A stretch of 64,000 bases of DNA from Yamadazyma tenuis (taxonomy: Eukaryota > Ascomycota > Pichiomycetes > Serinales > Debaryomycetaceae). Where the stretch lies: the NCBI RefSeq assembly GCF_029203305.1, contig NC_089464.1, forward strand, positions 1,116,001 through 1,180,000, given 5' to 3'. Below the pieces are notes generated by a model. That model worked only from the letters and a program-made list of their open reading frames with translations, ran no database searches and was not told where the DNA came from. Positions 10,969 to 19,421 of the stretch are shown here, piece by piece. A program made the translations under genes and the position numbers. How positions within the stretch are numbered: the stretch's first letter is position 1; each line of letters opens with the position of its first letter.

Positions 10969-13392
10969 ATGTGGTTCTCCAAAGGATTATGTGCTTTTTT
11001 ATTGGTAAGTATGGTGCCCTTGGTCAAGGGTCTTGACTCTTGTGAGCCAGAAAACGTCCACGCTGGTCTCAAAGTGGAACTTTTGGATGTAGTTTCCGAT
11101 CAAGATCCAGATACTTATATGGAGACTCTCAATACCAAGGCTTCACTGTATACTTGGACTGGAGTCACCGACATATACTTTTATTATTGGGCCACTACGG
11201 AGCCATACTATATTACGCTCTACGGGGTAGTAACCAATATGAATCCTATTGGATTGAGGTACACTGGGTTCTTTCTAGCCCCCCAAACCGGTACTTATAC
11301 GTTTTATTTTGAGGTGGATAATGCCGTGTCCTTTGGAATAGGTGAAGGTATTGCTACCAGCTGCTGTAACTGCTGTAACGGGGCCCCGATTGCGTTGTCA
11401 AATGGTCAGGCTATTTTAGAGTCAGTATTTTCCAATGGATTCACGGGCTATCAGGTGTCCTTGACAGCAGGAGAATACTATCCAATCAAAATGATATTCT
11501 ATAATCAAGGAGGTCCCGGTGGTATCTACCCCTATTTGGTGACGCCTAGTGGAGCTATTTTAGTCGGATCTAACATTCCATGGTATTATAATGAGCCTTG
11601 TTTAGTTACTTCTACCACTGGGTGGTCCGGAGCGTTTACTACTACATTGACCGAGGCTCCTGACGAGACAACTGATCCCACAACTATTGTTATCGAGACT
11701 CCTTTTCCAACCAGTTCCAGTGAACTGAGTTCTGAGTCGAGTACCGCATCTTCGAGTTCATCGGAGGCATCTAGTTCTAGTGAACTGAGTTCCGAATCGA
11801 GTTCTGCATCAAGTTCGGAGTCTTCGAGTTCTTCTGAGGCATCTAGTTCTTCTGAGGCATCTAGTTCTTCTGAAGTATCTAGTTCATCTGAGGCATCTAG
11901 TGAACTGAGTTCCGAATCGAGTTCTGTGTCAAGTTCGGAATCTTCGAGTTCTTCTGAGGCATCTAGTTCATCTGAAGCATCTAGTTCATCTGAAGCATCT
12001 AGTTCATCTGAAGCATCCAGTTCTTCTGAAGTATCTAGTTCATCTGAGGCATCTAGTGAACTGAGTTCCGAATCGAGTTCTGTGTCAAGTTTGGAGTCTT
12101 CGAGTTCTTCTGAAGTATCTAGTTCATCTGAGGCATCTAGTCAACTGAGTTCCGAATCGAGTTCTGTGTCAAGTTCGGAGTCTTCGAGTTCTTCTGAGGC
12201 ATCTATTTCTTCTGAGGCATCTAGTTCTTCTGAGGCATCTAGTTCTTCTGAGGCATCTAGTTCTTCTGAAGTATCTAGTTCATCTGAGGCATCTAGTCAA
12301 CTGAGTTCCGAATCGAGTTCTGTGTCAAGTTCGGAGTCTTCGAGTTCTTCTGAGGCATCTATTTCTTCTGAGGCATCTAGTTCTTCTGAGGCATCTAGTT
12401 CTTCTGAAGTATCTAGTTCATCTGAGGCATCTAGTGAACTGAGAGCCGAATCGAGTTCTGTGTCAAGTTCGGAGTCTTCGAGTTCTTCTGAAGTATCTAG
12501 TTCTTCTGAAGTATCTAGTTCATCTGAAGCATCCAGTTCATCTGAGGCATCCAGTTCATCTGAGGCATCGAGTTCTTCTGAAGTATCTAGTTCATCGGAA
12601 GTATCTAGTTCTTCTCAAGTATCTAGCTCATCTGAAGCATCCAGTTCTCAAATATCCAGTACTTTAAAATCTTCCCAAAGCAGTTCACACACTTTGAGTG
12701 AAAGATCTAGCAGCGTCACAGGTACCTCTCTTCCGGAACTGTCCAGTCAGTCAGTCGAGTCGGTCGAGTCAGCCTCTGTATCGACTTCTGAATCAACTAC
12801 CGGTTTTGTATCAGGAACGGTCTCTTTCGTTGACTCGTTTATACCTGTGCCCCCAGCTGGTTCTAGCGAAGTGATTGACACTGAGCACACCACCGCACTT
12901 GTCACTGATACTCTTACAGTTTCTTGTAGCACTTCAACTGATGTTGCTGCGTCCTCCCAACTGCCAAGTGCCACTATCACTATTCTTTGGACTTCCACCA
13001 TCACCTCCACTGCCGCCAAAACCTGTTCAAATGGTGAAGAAACGATAGTGATTTACAAGCCAGGGAAAGGTGCGAGTGCCACTATAGAAGTTGGTACAGA
13101 AACCAAAGCTGGTACAGGAACCAAAGCAGCTCAAAATAATACCCCACAGAGCTCTAACGGAGAGGCCACAAATGTTGGCACTTCTACTGTCACAAATGTT
13201 ATCACGTCCACTATCATTCCACAAGGAGCGGCTGTATTAACTGCGAACACCGCGGATTCCAAACCCTCAAACGGTGAGACTGTTTCGACTGCTCACCTAA
13301 TCTCCACTTCCCTGTTTAAAGGGGAAGGATCCCAAAAGGCCAATGCTTTCGGATTGGCCCTTGGGTCGGTGTTCATGTGGATATTGACATGA
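10969..13392 (+). CDS. GLEYA/PA14-type GPI-anchored adhesin with Ser/Glu repeats
   Basis: An 807-residue surface protein from ATG 10969. It has a signal peptide (about residues 1-21), then a flocculin-like GLEYA/PA14 beta-sandwich (about 30-205) with a Cys cluster (TSCCNCCNG), aromatic lectin-like segments and the sequence NGFTGYQVSLTAGEYYPIK. A Ser-rich stalk follows (about 245-565), built from SSSSEA/SSSSEV hexapeptides and seven copies of a longer unit. The C-terminus has Thr/Ser-rich sequence and a hydrophobic GPI-attachment tail (FGLALGSVFMWILT). Each longer unit carries a CTG codon at a Leu that becomes Ser under CUG-Ser decoding, restoring the pure Ser/Glu pattern. The family mediates lectin-type cell-cell or substrate adhesion. 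The ligand is unknown. Confidence 0.88.
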   Translation: MWFSKGLCAFLLVSMVPLVKGLDSCEPENVHAGLKVELLDVVSDQDPDTYMETLNTKASLYTWTGVTDIYFYYWATTEPYYITLYGVVTNMNPIGLRYTGFFLAPQTGTYTFYFEVDNAVSFGIGEGIATSCCNCCNGAPIALSNGQAILESVFSNGFTGYQVSLTAGEYYPIKMIFYNQGGPGGIYPYLVTPSGAILVGSNIPWYYNEPCLVTSTTGWSGAFTTTLTEAPDETTDPTTIVIETPFPTSSSELSSESSTASSSSSEASSSSELSSESSSASSSESSSSSEASSSSEASSSSEVSSSSEASSELSSESSSVSSSESSSSSEASSSSEASSSSEASSSSEASSSSEVSSSSEASSELSSESSSVSSLESSSSSEVSSSSEASSQLSSESSSVSSSESSSSSEASISSEASSSSEASSSSEASSSSEVSSSSEASSQLSSESSSVSSSESSSSSEASISSEASSSSEASSSSEVSSSSEASSELRAESSSVSSSESSSSSEVSSSSEVSSSSEASSSSEASSSSEASSSSEVSSSSEVSSSSQVSSSSEASSSQISSTLKSSQSSSHTLSERSSSVTGTSLPELSSQSVESVESASVSTSESTTGFVSGTVSFVDSFIPVPPAGSSEVIDTEHTTALVTDTLTVSCSTSTDVAASSQLPSATITILWTSTITSTAAKTCSNGEETIVIYKPGKGASATIEVGTETKAGTGTKAAQNNTPQSSNGEATNVGTSTVTNVITSTIIPQGAAVLTANTADSKPSNGETVSTAHLISTSLFKGEGSQKANAFGLALGSVFMWILT
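11722..12660 (+). repeat. Coding tandem repeats (18-bp units in longer higher-order units)
   Basis: The basic unit is 18 bp (tctagttcttctgaggca and variants, encoding SSSSEA or SSSSEV). It is nested in a longer unit that begins with the GAACTGAGTTCC or CAACTGAGTTCC element at about 11722, 11782, 11902, 12057, 12142, 12297 and 12434. Near-identity between units predicts slippage or recombination and strain-to-strain length variation of the adhesin stalk. Confidence 0.9.
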
Positions 13393-13451
13393 GACGGTTT
13401 CGTAGGTATTGATGTATATTATTCCAACTGTAAATGCAAAAGCGCTTAACA

Positions 13452-14264
13452 CTACAATTGCTTACTTCCATATCCAGTGATGTCTTTAGCAAATTCCCAG
13501 CTCTGGTTACTCACTTGGACCTGTTTGTCATACTTAACGCCTTCAGAGTTCAAAGTTACCAAAGTGAACGTCTCAGCTGACCTGGCATCTCGGTAAAACA
13601 ACACTCTCATACTGTCCATGATGACTTTCTTTGCCTCTTCTTCAGACACATTGACATAATCCTTATCTTCTGGAATCACCTTTCTCAACAATGGAACCGC
13701 CAAATACGAGCCAAATCCGGTGGCCAACGTCGAGGCTCCATAGGTTACTCCCAACATATCAATGTACTTCAAAAATGGGCTTCTATCATCATTGAATCCT
13801 GCGACTATCACCGAATTCCACAAGGGATTCATCTTGGACCTTCTGTTGTACAACACCCTACTCAAGAACTCATGCACATGAGGAGCCCTCAAGTTATTGT
13901 CTCCAAAGTTGTCGTAGACTTCTTGTTCAGTCTCCAATTCATCCAATATTCTTTGTAACTGCTGAAAATCAGATATGTCCCCCGAAACACCAACCACGGT
14001 TTCCTTGCCCACCTTGATCAATCTTTCGATATTGTTGAATCTCAAAAGCGACCCGTACGAGCCCAAGTTGTCTGCAGCCATGACAATGCCATCTTTGTAC
14101 TTGATGCCCAACACGGAGGTACTGGTGATGATGGGATTCTGCGTGTTCATTTTGGGGAACAGGTCATGCTCGGCCGGTGCGTTCTTAGCATTGGCAATGG
14201 CGTGGTTATATTGACCATACGTTTGGTCACTGGGTCTTCCCCACTGGTATGGATCGTGATTCAT
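13452..14264 (-). CDS. PRE4: 20S proteasome beta7 subunit
   Basis: A 270-residue protein from ATG 14262-14264 that is recognisably Pre4. It has an N-terminal propeptide of about 41 residues, a mature start near TQNPIITSTSVLG, and the conserved blocks AADNLGSYGSLLRF, RRSKMNPLWNSVIVAG and FYRDARSAETFTLV. Beta7 carries no catalytic N-terminal Thr of its own. Its C-terminal extension clamps the two beta rings and supports the neighbouring beta1 site. It ends just past the adhesin stop (59 bp). The minus-strand upstream sequence contains GTCGCAAA, one mismatch from the Rpn4 PACE core, so proteasome-regulon control is possible but unproven. Confidence 0.97.
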   Translation of the reverse strand: MNHDPYQWGRPSDQTYGQYNHAIANAKNAPAEHDLFPKMNTQNPIITSTSVLGIKYKDGIVMAADNLGSYGSLLRFNNIERLIKVGKETVVGVSGDISDFQQLQRILDELETEQEVYDNFGDNNLRAPHVHEFLSRVLYNRRSKMNPLWNSVIVAGFNDDRSPFLKYIDMLGVTYGASTLATGFGSYLAVPLLRKVIPEDKDYVNVSEEEAKKVIMDSMRVLFYRDARSAETFTLVTLNSEGVKYDKQVQVSNQSWEFAKDITGYGSKQL

Positions 14265-14453
14265 GGTGGTGTTTGTAGAGTGGCGATTATCAACTTGTCA
14301 GTGCGAGGTTTGCGACAATCCGGGTCGTGTGGAGCCCGTTTCCCTTTCCACTCCCTCCGGACATAGACAGATATCCACCACAAACACAACGTGTACATAT
14401 ACACATTCTACAGGGGACAATAAATAGTCATAGATTCTATGTATATTTTATCA

Positions 14454-14818
14454 CTAAAACACAATCTCGGCTCCTCCGCTCACAATGTTAGCAGCTTCAT
14501 CTTCCTTAGGAACCTTGTATCTAAATCTCAAGGGCAACTGTGATCTGGAAAAGTATTCACCATCCTTTGGCTCTAGTGGGTTTGGGTTGGAAAATGGTGA
14601 CGAGGTGGTGCCACTAGAAGAACTTGGTTTTAATCCATCAGGAGCCATCGGGTGAATCCCGGCAACTGATTCTAGACATGGTGTTAGTGACTTGAACGCG
14701 AGTTTCAATGGAACCGAGGTGATAGGTTTGTCTATATGTACGTACTTGCATGCTTGTGGGGTCCTCCCACAAACTTGATCAACGGAATGTGCTTTAATAA
14801 TGATTGAGTGCCTCTCAT
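14454..14818 (-). CDS. KGD4: Alpha-ketoglutarate dehydrogenase subunit 4 (Kgd4/MRPS36), one intron
   Basis: Two exons: 14746-14818 and 14454-14671, giving 96 residues. The 74-nt intron (14672-14745) has GTACGT at its 5' end, branch site CACTAAC and acceptor TAG. Splicing joins ...IKFVGGPHKHA to KSVAGIHPMAPDG, matching the Kgd4 pattern of an N-terminal IKFVG block followed by a His-Pro block. The C-terminus has the family's LPLRFRYKVPKEDE...SGG motif. Kgd4 (once called mitochondrial ribosomal protein YMR31) recruits the E3 subunit to the 2-oxoglutarate dehydrogenase E1-E2 core in the mitochondrial matrix. The start at MRGTQSLLK gives a basic, presequence-like N-terminus. It is divergent from the F-box-like gene. 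Confidence 0.9.
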
Positions 14819-14961
14819 GGTATATTGTCCAGTCAGAAAAAACTCATTTTCCTCCGGGGTGCGAATTAGGACGCTTTTGTACCACCCCAAGTGACGAGAG
14901 ATAAACTCCAATCGTTGGGCAACTTCCACCAAAGTCCCTTCACCAAAACAATACTGTCTTG

Positions 14962-15954
14962 ATGGGACACAGACTCAAGAGCTTAGCTGCTGCCGTGTTT
15001 CCCCGGTATAAATCCAGTCTCCCACTCGTGGTTTCAAATTGCTGCAAAATGGGACTCACCCAATTGCCCACAGAAGTGAAAGTACGCATATTCTCTTACT
15101 TGATTCCATTCAAAGATGTCCACATCCAGTACACTTGTAAGGAACTTTATGGTATCTACTTGGCTTGTTTCTACCGGTTCATACCCTTGATTGTCAATTT
15201 TAACTTCAACTTGTCCAGTGCTACGTTGACTGCAAATTTGACGTGTTTGCAACTTCACATTACAAACCGTCGGTCCTACACAGCATACAAAAAATTCAAC
15301 TACTCCCGCCTTCAACCCTTGAAGAACCTCCGGATCCTTAGTCTTGTTGCTGACGACTGGTGGTTCTTGGAGTTGTTCAATACTCCTCCACCCCAGCTTC
15401 ATCTGTTGAATGTGGGCTTGGTACCCAATCGAAGAAGTTGGAACATCAGAAACCTTAGGAACTTGCTACATATATTAAAACCATCCACAACCTGCCACCT
15501 CAAAAAGCTCAGCATCACCTCGAAATCATTCATAGTCCGCCGTCAACATGTGTTTTTGCCAAACGAAAGTGCTCCTATTTTTTTCGCCATTCTTCTTGAA
15601 ATTTGGACACAAGCTATATATTCGTCTTCCCTGTCGCTCCAGTTCATCGAGTCGAAGAATCTTGATGTATTTGTCGTCATCGGATCATTGCTGCTTCCCC
15701 GGCTTAAGATGTTGGTGGTTGACGACTGTTCACAGGTACAGTTACAAAGATGGGTGGCTCGTCACCAGCAGGTGACACAATTCAACACGGTGGTAGTTCT
15801 AGTGAGCTTTTTGACCTTGCAAATCTGCATAGATGTTTGTGGAACCAATAACCTTCGTCCTGCTGTGTGGCAGCTCAATGTAGCAAACGTCCAGAGGCTT
15901 CGTCAGTTTAAAAGAGCATTGGAAATTGATGACAGCGACGATTCATGGTGTTAG
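14962..15954 (+). CDS. F-box-like protein
   Basis: Contains an F-box-like motif LTQLPTEVKVRIFSYLIPF followed by a Cys-containing helix (YTCKELY), then a leucine-rich region without clear LRR periodicity. F-box proteins bring substrates to SCF ubiquitin ligases through Skp1. The substrate here is unknown. Two starts are possible: ATG 14962 (330 aa) or ATG 15049 (301 aa), which begins MGLTQLPTEV directly at the F-box as many yeast F-box proteins do. A TATAAAT sequence at about 15007 would favour neither strongly. Not recognised as any named gene. Confidence 0.65.
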   Translation: MGHRLKSLAAAVFPRYKSSLPLVVSNCCKMGLTQLPTEVKVRIFSYLIPFKDVHIQYTCKELYGIYLACFYRFIPLIVNFNFNLSSATLTANLTCLQLHITNRRSYTAYKKFNYSRLQPLKNLRILSLVADDWWFLELFNTPPPQLHLLNVGLVPNRRSWNIRNLRNLLHILKPSTTCHLKKLSITSKSFIVRRQHVFLPNESAPIFFAILLEIWTQAIYSSSLSLQFIESKNLDVFVVIGSLLLPRLKMLVVDDCSQVQLQRWVARHQQVTQFNTVVVLVSFLTLQICIDVCGTNNLRPAVWQLNVANVQRLRQFKRALEIDDSDDSWC

Positions 15955-16066
15955 ATAGACGAACATTGTACTTTAGAGCATTCCATACTTAAAATCCAAT
16001 GCCCAGCTCAGGTTTCAAGACCTCTATTACTCTCATTAATTATTCGCACTTTCCAGAATCAACACC

Positions 16067-17011
16067 ATGAGTGACAAGCTTTCCCGAACCATACAACGGT
16101 TCCAAGCCAAAATCGACAGCGGCAGCTTCTACGAGGCCCACCAGACCTTGAGAACCATCGCCAATCGATACATCAAGGCCAAGCAGTACGACGAAGCCAT
16201 CAATCTTTTATACCAAGGTTCGGTCATTTTGGCAAAGAACAAAGAGTATACCAGTGCATGCGATTTGATTGTGTATTTACTCGAAGTATACCATGAGAGC
16301 AGCAAGACCATTGATGACAAAGACGCTAAGGACAAGATTATCGAGGTGATAAGTTACATTCCCAGTTCTGATCCGGGGTTGGCAGATTTATCCAAACGGG
16401 CGGTGGAATGGTCCAAGAACGAATCTAATAAGTTTGGAGACCACGATTTGCATAACTTGTTTGGCACCAAGTTCTTGAATAGCCTCGGCGAGTCCAAGGC
16501 CGACGATGTGGAAAAGAGAAAGATCTTTAGCGTGGGAGAGTTCCACTCGATTTTGGGAAACTCCAGCTCGTTGAACACCTACACAGACTTCTTATACCAG
16601 TGGGCCAAGAGCAGCGATGAGGATGAAGGAATATTCATTACCCGAGCCGTGGTCAACTACGCCTATTTGAAGAACATCGAGTTTGCCAAAGAGTGTTTAA
16701 GTAAATTCATGGCTAAATTGATAAAGGACTCTCCTAATTATGAAACATTGACCCAAGACCACCACACAGTCTACTACTATCCCCAGAAATCGGTGATAAA
16801 CTTTGTCCAGTTGTTGGTGATCACCCTTTGCAAGCAGGACGCCGGGCACAAGTTCCTCAAGCTCTTTGACTTGTACAAAGCCGACTTGACCCACTATCAA
16901 CTCGTGGGTCCGGTGGAGTATTTGGGTAGGTTTTACTTCAACTTGAAGCTCGGAAACCCGGCTGCCAACCAAAACATGTTTGCCAACTTGATGGGCGACT
17001 TGTTCAAGTGA
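16067..17011 (+). CDS. GET4: Get4, tail-anchored protein insertion (GET pathway)
   Basis: A 314-residue all-helical TPR-like protein from ATG 16067. The conserved N-terminal Get4 helices are clear (KIDSGSFYEAHQTLRTIANR, then a block ending YQGSVILA). Get4 pairs with Get5 and bridges Sgt2 to the ATPase Get3, handing tail-anchored clients to the ER-insertion machinery. The length equals that of the yeast protein (about 312 aa). Its stop codon (17009-17011) lies one base from the stop of the convergent DDP1 gene, so the transcripts almost certainly overlap. Confidence 0.95.
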   Translation: MSDKLSRTIQRFQAKIDSGSFYEAHQTLRTIANRYIKAKQYDEAINLLYQGSVILAKNKEYTSACDLIVYLLEVYHESSKTIDDKDAKDKIIEVISYIPSSDPGLADLSKRAVEWSKNESNKFGDHDLHNLFGTKFLNSLGESKADDVEKRKIFSVGEFHSILGNSSSLNTYTDFLYQWAKSSDEDEGIFITRAVVNYAYLKNIEFAKECLSKFMAKLIKDSPNYETLTQDHHTVYYYPQKSVINFVQLLVITLCKQDAGHKFLKLFDLYKADLTHYQLVGPVEYLGRFYFNLKLGNPAANQNMFANLMGDLFK

Positions 17012-17012
17012 T

Positions 17013-17594
17013 TCAATATGCATCGGTGGCGGTGTCAAGCACCTCATCCTTATGAATACCACTCAGGTTCAAGGCCTCCACCAACTCAATGCGATTAGCC
17101 TTTAATAGTTCATGTTTAGCTTCCGAATACGTACACCACCGTCTTTTCCTTTTGCTCAGCTCGGGCCATTGCGTGTGAAGAGTATCGACCTCCATCTCAT
17201 AGAAATGGAACTCGGACTTGGGAACCGTCTTTTGGGGGTCAAACTCCTTTCCTGGTGGTAGAATTGGTGCTTTACTGCCTCGACTATCATACACAATTGG
17301 AAGCTTTTGCACAATTTTCCCTTCACACCCGGCCTCTTCCCATGTTTCTCTGACGGCAGAGACTACGAAGTCGTCGCCTTCGTCGAGCTCGATGCCTCCT
17401 TTGGGTAATACCCACTTGTTGGGATGAACCGATGACAGAATCATAATCACCTTATCTTGTGGGACATTCAAGCAGATACATCCTGCAACCATGCGGGAGC
17501 CAGTGTCGGGATTGTACCGCTGATTCTCTCTGCCCACCCTGCTGGTGGTGCTTTTGTGGAGGAGGTTTGGGTTTGTGGAGTAAGGGCTATTCAT
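17013..17594 (-). CDS. DDP1: Nudix diadenosine/diphosphoinositol polyphosphate phosphohydrolase
   Basis: I choose ATG 17592-17594 (193 aa), because the segment GRENQRYNPDTGSRMVAGC matches the N-terminal part of Ddp1, whereas the upstream in-frame extension is low-complexity and unlike the family. The Nudix box is present (KGGIELDE...RETWEEAGCEG), with slightly longer spacing between the first Glu and the RE pair than the textbook box. Ddp1 cleaves diphosphoinositol polyphosphates, ApnA dinucleotides and polyphosphate. Divergent from SSP120 with about 250 bp between the start codons. The codon for the residue after Asn in LNxSG near the C-terminus is CTG, so it is probably Ser. Confidence 0.9.
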   Translation of the reverse strand: MNSPYSTNPNLLHKSTTSRVGRENQRYNPDTGSRMVAGCICLNVPQDKVIMILSSVHPNKWVLPKGGIELDEGDDFVVSAVRETWEEAGCEGKIVQKLPIVYDSRGSKAPILPPGKEFDPQKTVPKSEFHFYEMEVDTLHTQWPELSKRKRRWCTYSEAKHELLKANRIELVEALNLSGIHKDEVLDTATDAY

Positions 17595-17843
17595 CTGGAG
17601 GTGATTGAAGACGGCGAAAAGAGCGCGCAGATGAGAAGGGACAGCAATATAGCCAGAACAGGGTATCAGGCGAGATGGTAGGGGCAAGGGCAAGGATAAG
17701 TAGTTGGTTGTATAGGCTGGGGACTGGTGGTGGAGCTGGCTGAGTGTTGAGTCAGTCTCTGCCATAATTGTCATTTTGTGCATTCGGTCCCACTGGTGAC
17801 CGGCCGCTTCAGATCGCACTGAAAAAAACCCTTTGTCACCACC

Positions 17844-18497
17844 ATGCGGTTATTGTCAATATTCCTTGTTACCACGGCGGTGGTAGCCCACGGCACCAAC
17901 GACATCAAGGCGAAGCCAGAAGGCATACTGTGGCAGGACTGGCACATGTTGGAAGAACACCAGATTGAACAGTACGACCCCATCACCTTCTTCAAGATCC
18001 ACGACCTCAACGACAACGGCAGGTGGGAAACCACAGATATCTTAAATATCTACGGGCTTGCACGTGATACGGTTGTAGGGGACGGCTCGGGCATGGGCCA
18101 GCATGAACATGGCCACGAAACCATCACGCAACAGGCCAAGGATCACGTGGTGGAGACGATTTTGCTGTTGATGGCCACCAACGGTGACAGGCACATATCG
18201 GCCCAGAATTGGGTTGACTTTACCTCGAGCGGCAAGCAGTTGCCCGACTTTGGCTACGGCCAGGGCCATCACCTCGACTTTGAAAGAGAGTACGAAGAGC
18301 ACCACTGGAACCAGTACCACAAAGATCAGGATCCTGAGGTGTTGATCAAGCACAAAGAGGATATCGAACACGAGATGTTGCACCACGAGCATGAGATCGA
18401 GCAGTCCCATAACATGGCCCCCGACATCCGTGGGATCACCAAGAATTTTCAATCGCCGATAAAGCTTCACAATCTTCCTGCCAAGTACACCAAATGA
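17844..18497 (+). CDS. SSP120: Ssp120-like secretory-pathway EF-hand protein
   Basis: A 217-residue His- and acid-rich protein with a signal peptide (MRLLSIFLVTTAVVAHG). It contains the family blocks WQDWHMLEEHQ, FFKIHDLNDNGRW (EF-hand-like loop), GMGQH and the C-terminal HKEDIEHEMLHHEHEIEQ. Ssp120 is a nucleobindin-like protein of the early secretory pathway that associates with the cargo receptors Emp46/47 in yeast. Codon 29 (17928-17930) is CTG in the sequence PEGI-x-WQDWHM, where family members carry Ser, which supports CUG-Ser decoding. It lies tail-to-tail with MIX14. Confidence 0.88.
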   Translation: MRLLSIFLVTTAVVAHGTNDIKAKPEGILWQDWHMLEEHQIEQYDPITFFKIHDLNDNGRWETTDILNIYGLARDTVVGDGSGMGQHEHGHETITQQAKDHVVETILLLMATNGDRHISAQNWVDFTSSGKQLPDFGYGQGHHLDFEREYEEHHWNQYHKDQDPEVLIKHKEDIEHEMLHHEHEIEQSHNMAPDIRGITKNFQSPIKLHNLPAKYTK

Positions 18498-18523
18498 ATT
18501 TATTAAATATACACGTCTAAATA

Positions 18524-18820
18524 CTACTGTTTCACGCATCCAAAGGCACAGTCTCTCAACTCTCCCAAGTCGCTTTTACACCTGTCCGGGTTCATGCCGT
18601 TTGTCCTTAAACATGCGTCATATGCCTGTAGTTTCCCGGCGCAGAAACTCTGGATCTTTTGAAATGAGGGTGCTTTGGTCTTGATGCACCCAACAAGCTG
18701 GGCCTGTTCGACATCACAGTCACCTGGCTTGGACATGCACTGGTGGAACAGAAGAAACTGCTGCGGGCAATATCGTGCGAGGTCTTCGAGGAGAATCTGG
18801 TCCAATACTCCACTGCTCAT
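18524..18820 (-). CDS. MIX14: Twin-CX9C mitochondrial intermembrane-space protein (CHCHD5-like)
   Basis: A 98-residue protein from ATG 18818-18820 (MSSGVLDQILLEDLARYCPQ). Four CX9C motifs are visible (CPQQFLLFHQC, CDVEQAQLVGC, CAGKLQAYDAC, CKSDLGELRDC), that is two twin-CX9C hairpins, characteristic of Mix14/CHCHD5 proteins imported and oxidised by Mia40. In-frame ATGs further upstream would overlap the IMP2 coding sequence and are not needed. Only 46 bp separate its ATG from the divergent IMP2 ATG. Function of Mix14 beyond intermembrane-space localisation is poorly known. Confidence 0.88.
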   Translation of the reverse strand: MSSGVLDQILLEDLARYCPQQFLLFHQCMSKPGDCDVEQAQLVGCIKTKAPSFQKIQSFCAGKLQAYDACLRTNGMNPDRCKSDLGELRDCAFGCVKQ

Positions 18821-18866
18821 GTCTACAGTTATTTTCAGCAAAAGATGCGAAAACCCAAAATCACCC

Positions 18867-19370
18867 ATGTCGGCTGCTGTCCACATCAAAACTATTCTAG
18901 CGACTCTAACGTGGGTGCCGGTGATATACACGTTCACAGAACATGTGTATCAGCCCTATTTCATAACTGGCAGGAGCATGACGCCTGCGTTCAATCCAGG
19001 AACTTCCACCATGACTAATGATATCACCATGGTGCAGAAGTTCGGATTGAAATCCCCTGACAGTCTCCACCGTGGTGATGTGATCCTCTTCCGGTCGCCG
19101 CTCAGCCCCGAGAAGATCCTTACAAAGCGCGTGATAGCCGTTGGCGGTGACACCGTCGCATGTACGCATAAATATCCCAAACCTACTGCCAGAGTGCCTC
19201 GAAATCATCTATGGGTCGAGGGAGATAACGAGTTTCATTCGATTGACTCCAACAATTTTGGGCCCATCAGCCAGGGTCTTGTGGTCGGGAAGGTGGTGAA
19301 CGTGATATGGCCGCCTTCGAGAATGGGGGCAGATTTTTCTGGTGGAGGCCGCAATGCCCTTGTAGAGTAG
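18867..19370 (+). CDS. IMP2: Mitochondrial inner-membrane peptidase catalytic subunit 2
   Basis: A 167-residue type I signal peptidase-like protein from ATG 18867. An N-terminal membrane anchor (ILATLTWVPVIYTF) precedes the catalytic Ser37 in GRSMTPAFNPG and Lys87 in KRVIAVGGD, and the conserved HLWVEGDNEFHSIDSNNFGP and VIWPPSRMG blocks follow. Imp2 works with Imp1 and Som1 to remove intermembrane-space sorting signals, for example from cytochrome c1. An upstream in-frame extension exists but has no family similarity and runs antisense through MIX14. Confidence 0.95.
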   Translation: MSAAVHIKTILATLTWVPVIYTFTEHVYQPYFITGRSMTPAFNPGTSTMTNDITMVQKFGLKSPDSLHRGDVILFRSPLSPEKILTKRVIAVGGDTVACTHKYPKPTARVPRNHLWVEGDNEFHSIDSNNFGPISQGLVVGKVVNVIWPPSRMGADFSGGGRNALVE

Positions 19371-19421
19371 AATGGTTCTACTACGTTGTATATAGTACGT
19401 TGTATAATACATAATGCATGC

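Noticed and set aside
18675..18866. N-terminal extension of IMP2 running back through MIX14
   Set aside because: Family similarity begins at ATG 18867, and the extension is antisense to the CX9C protein.
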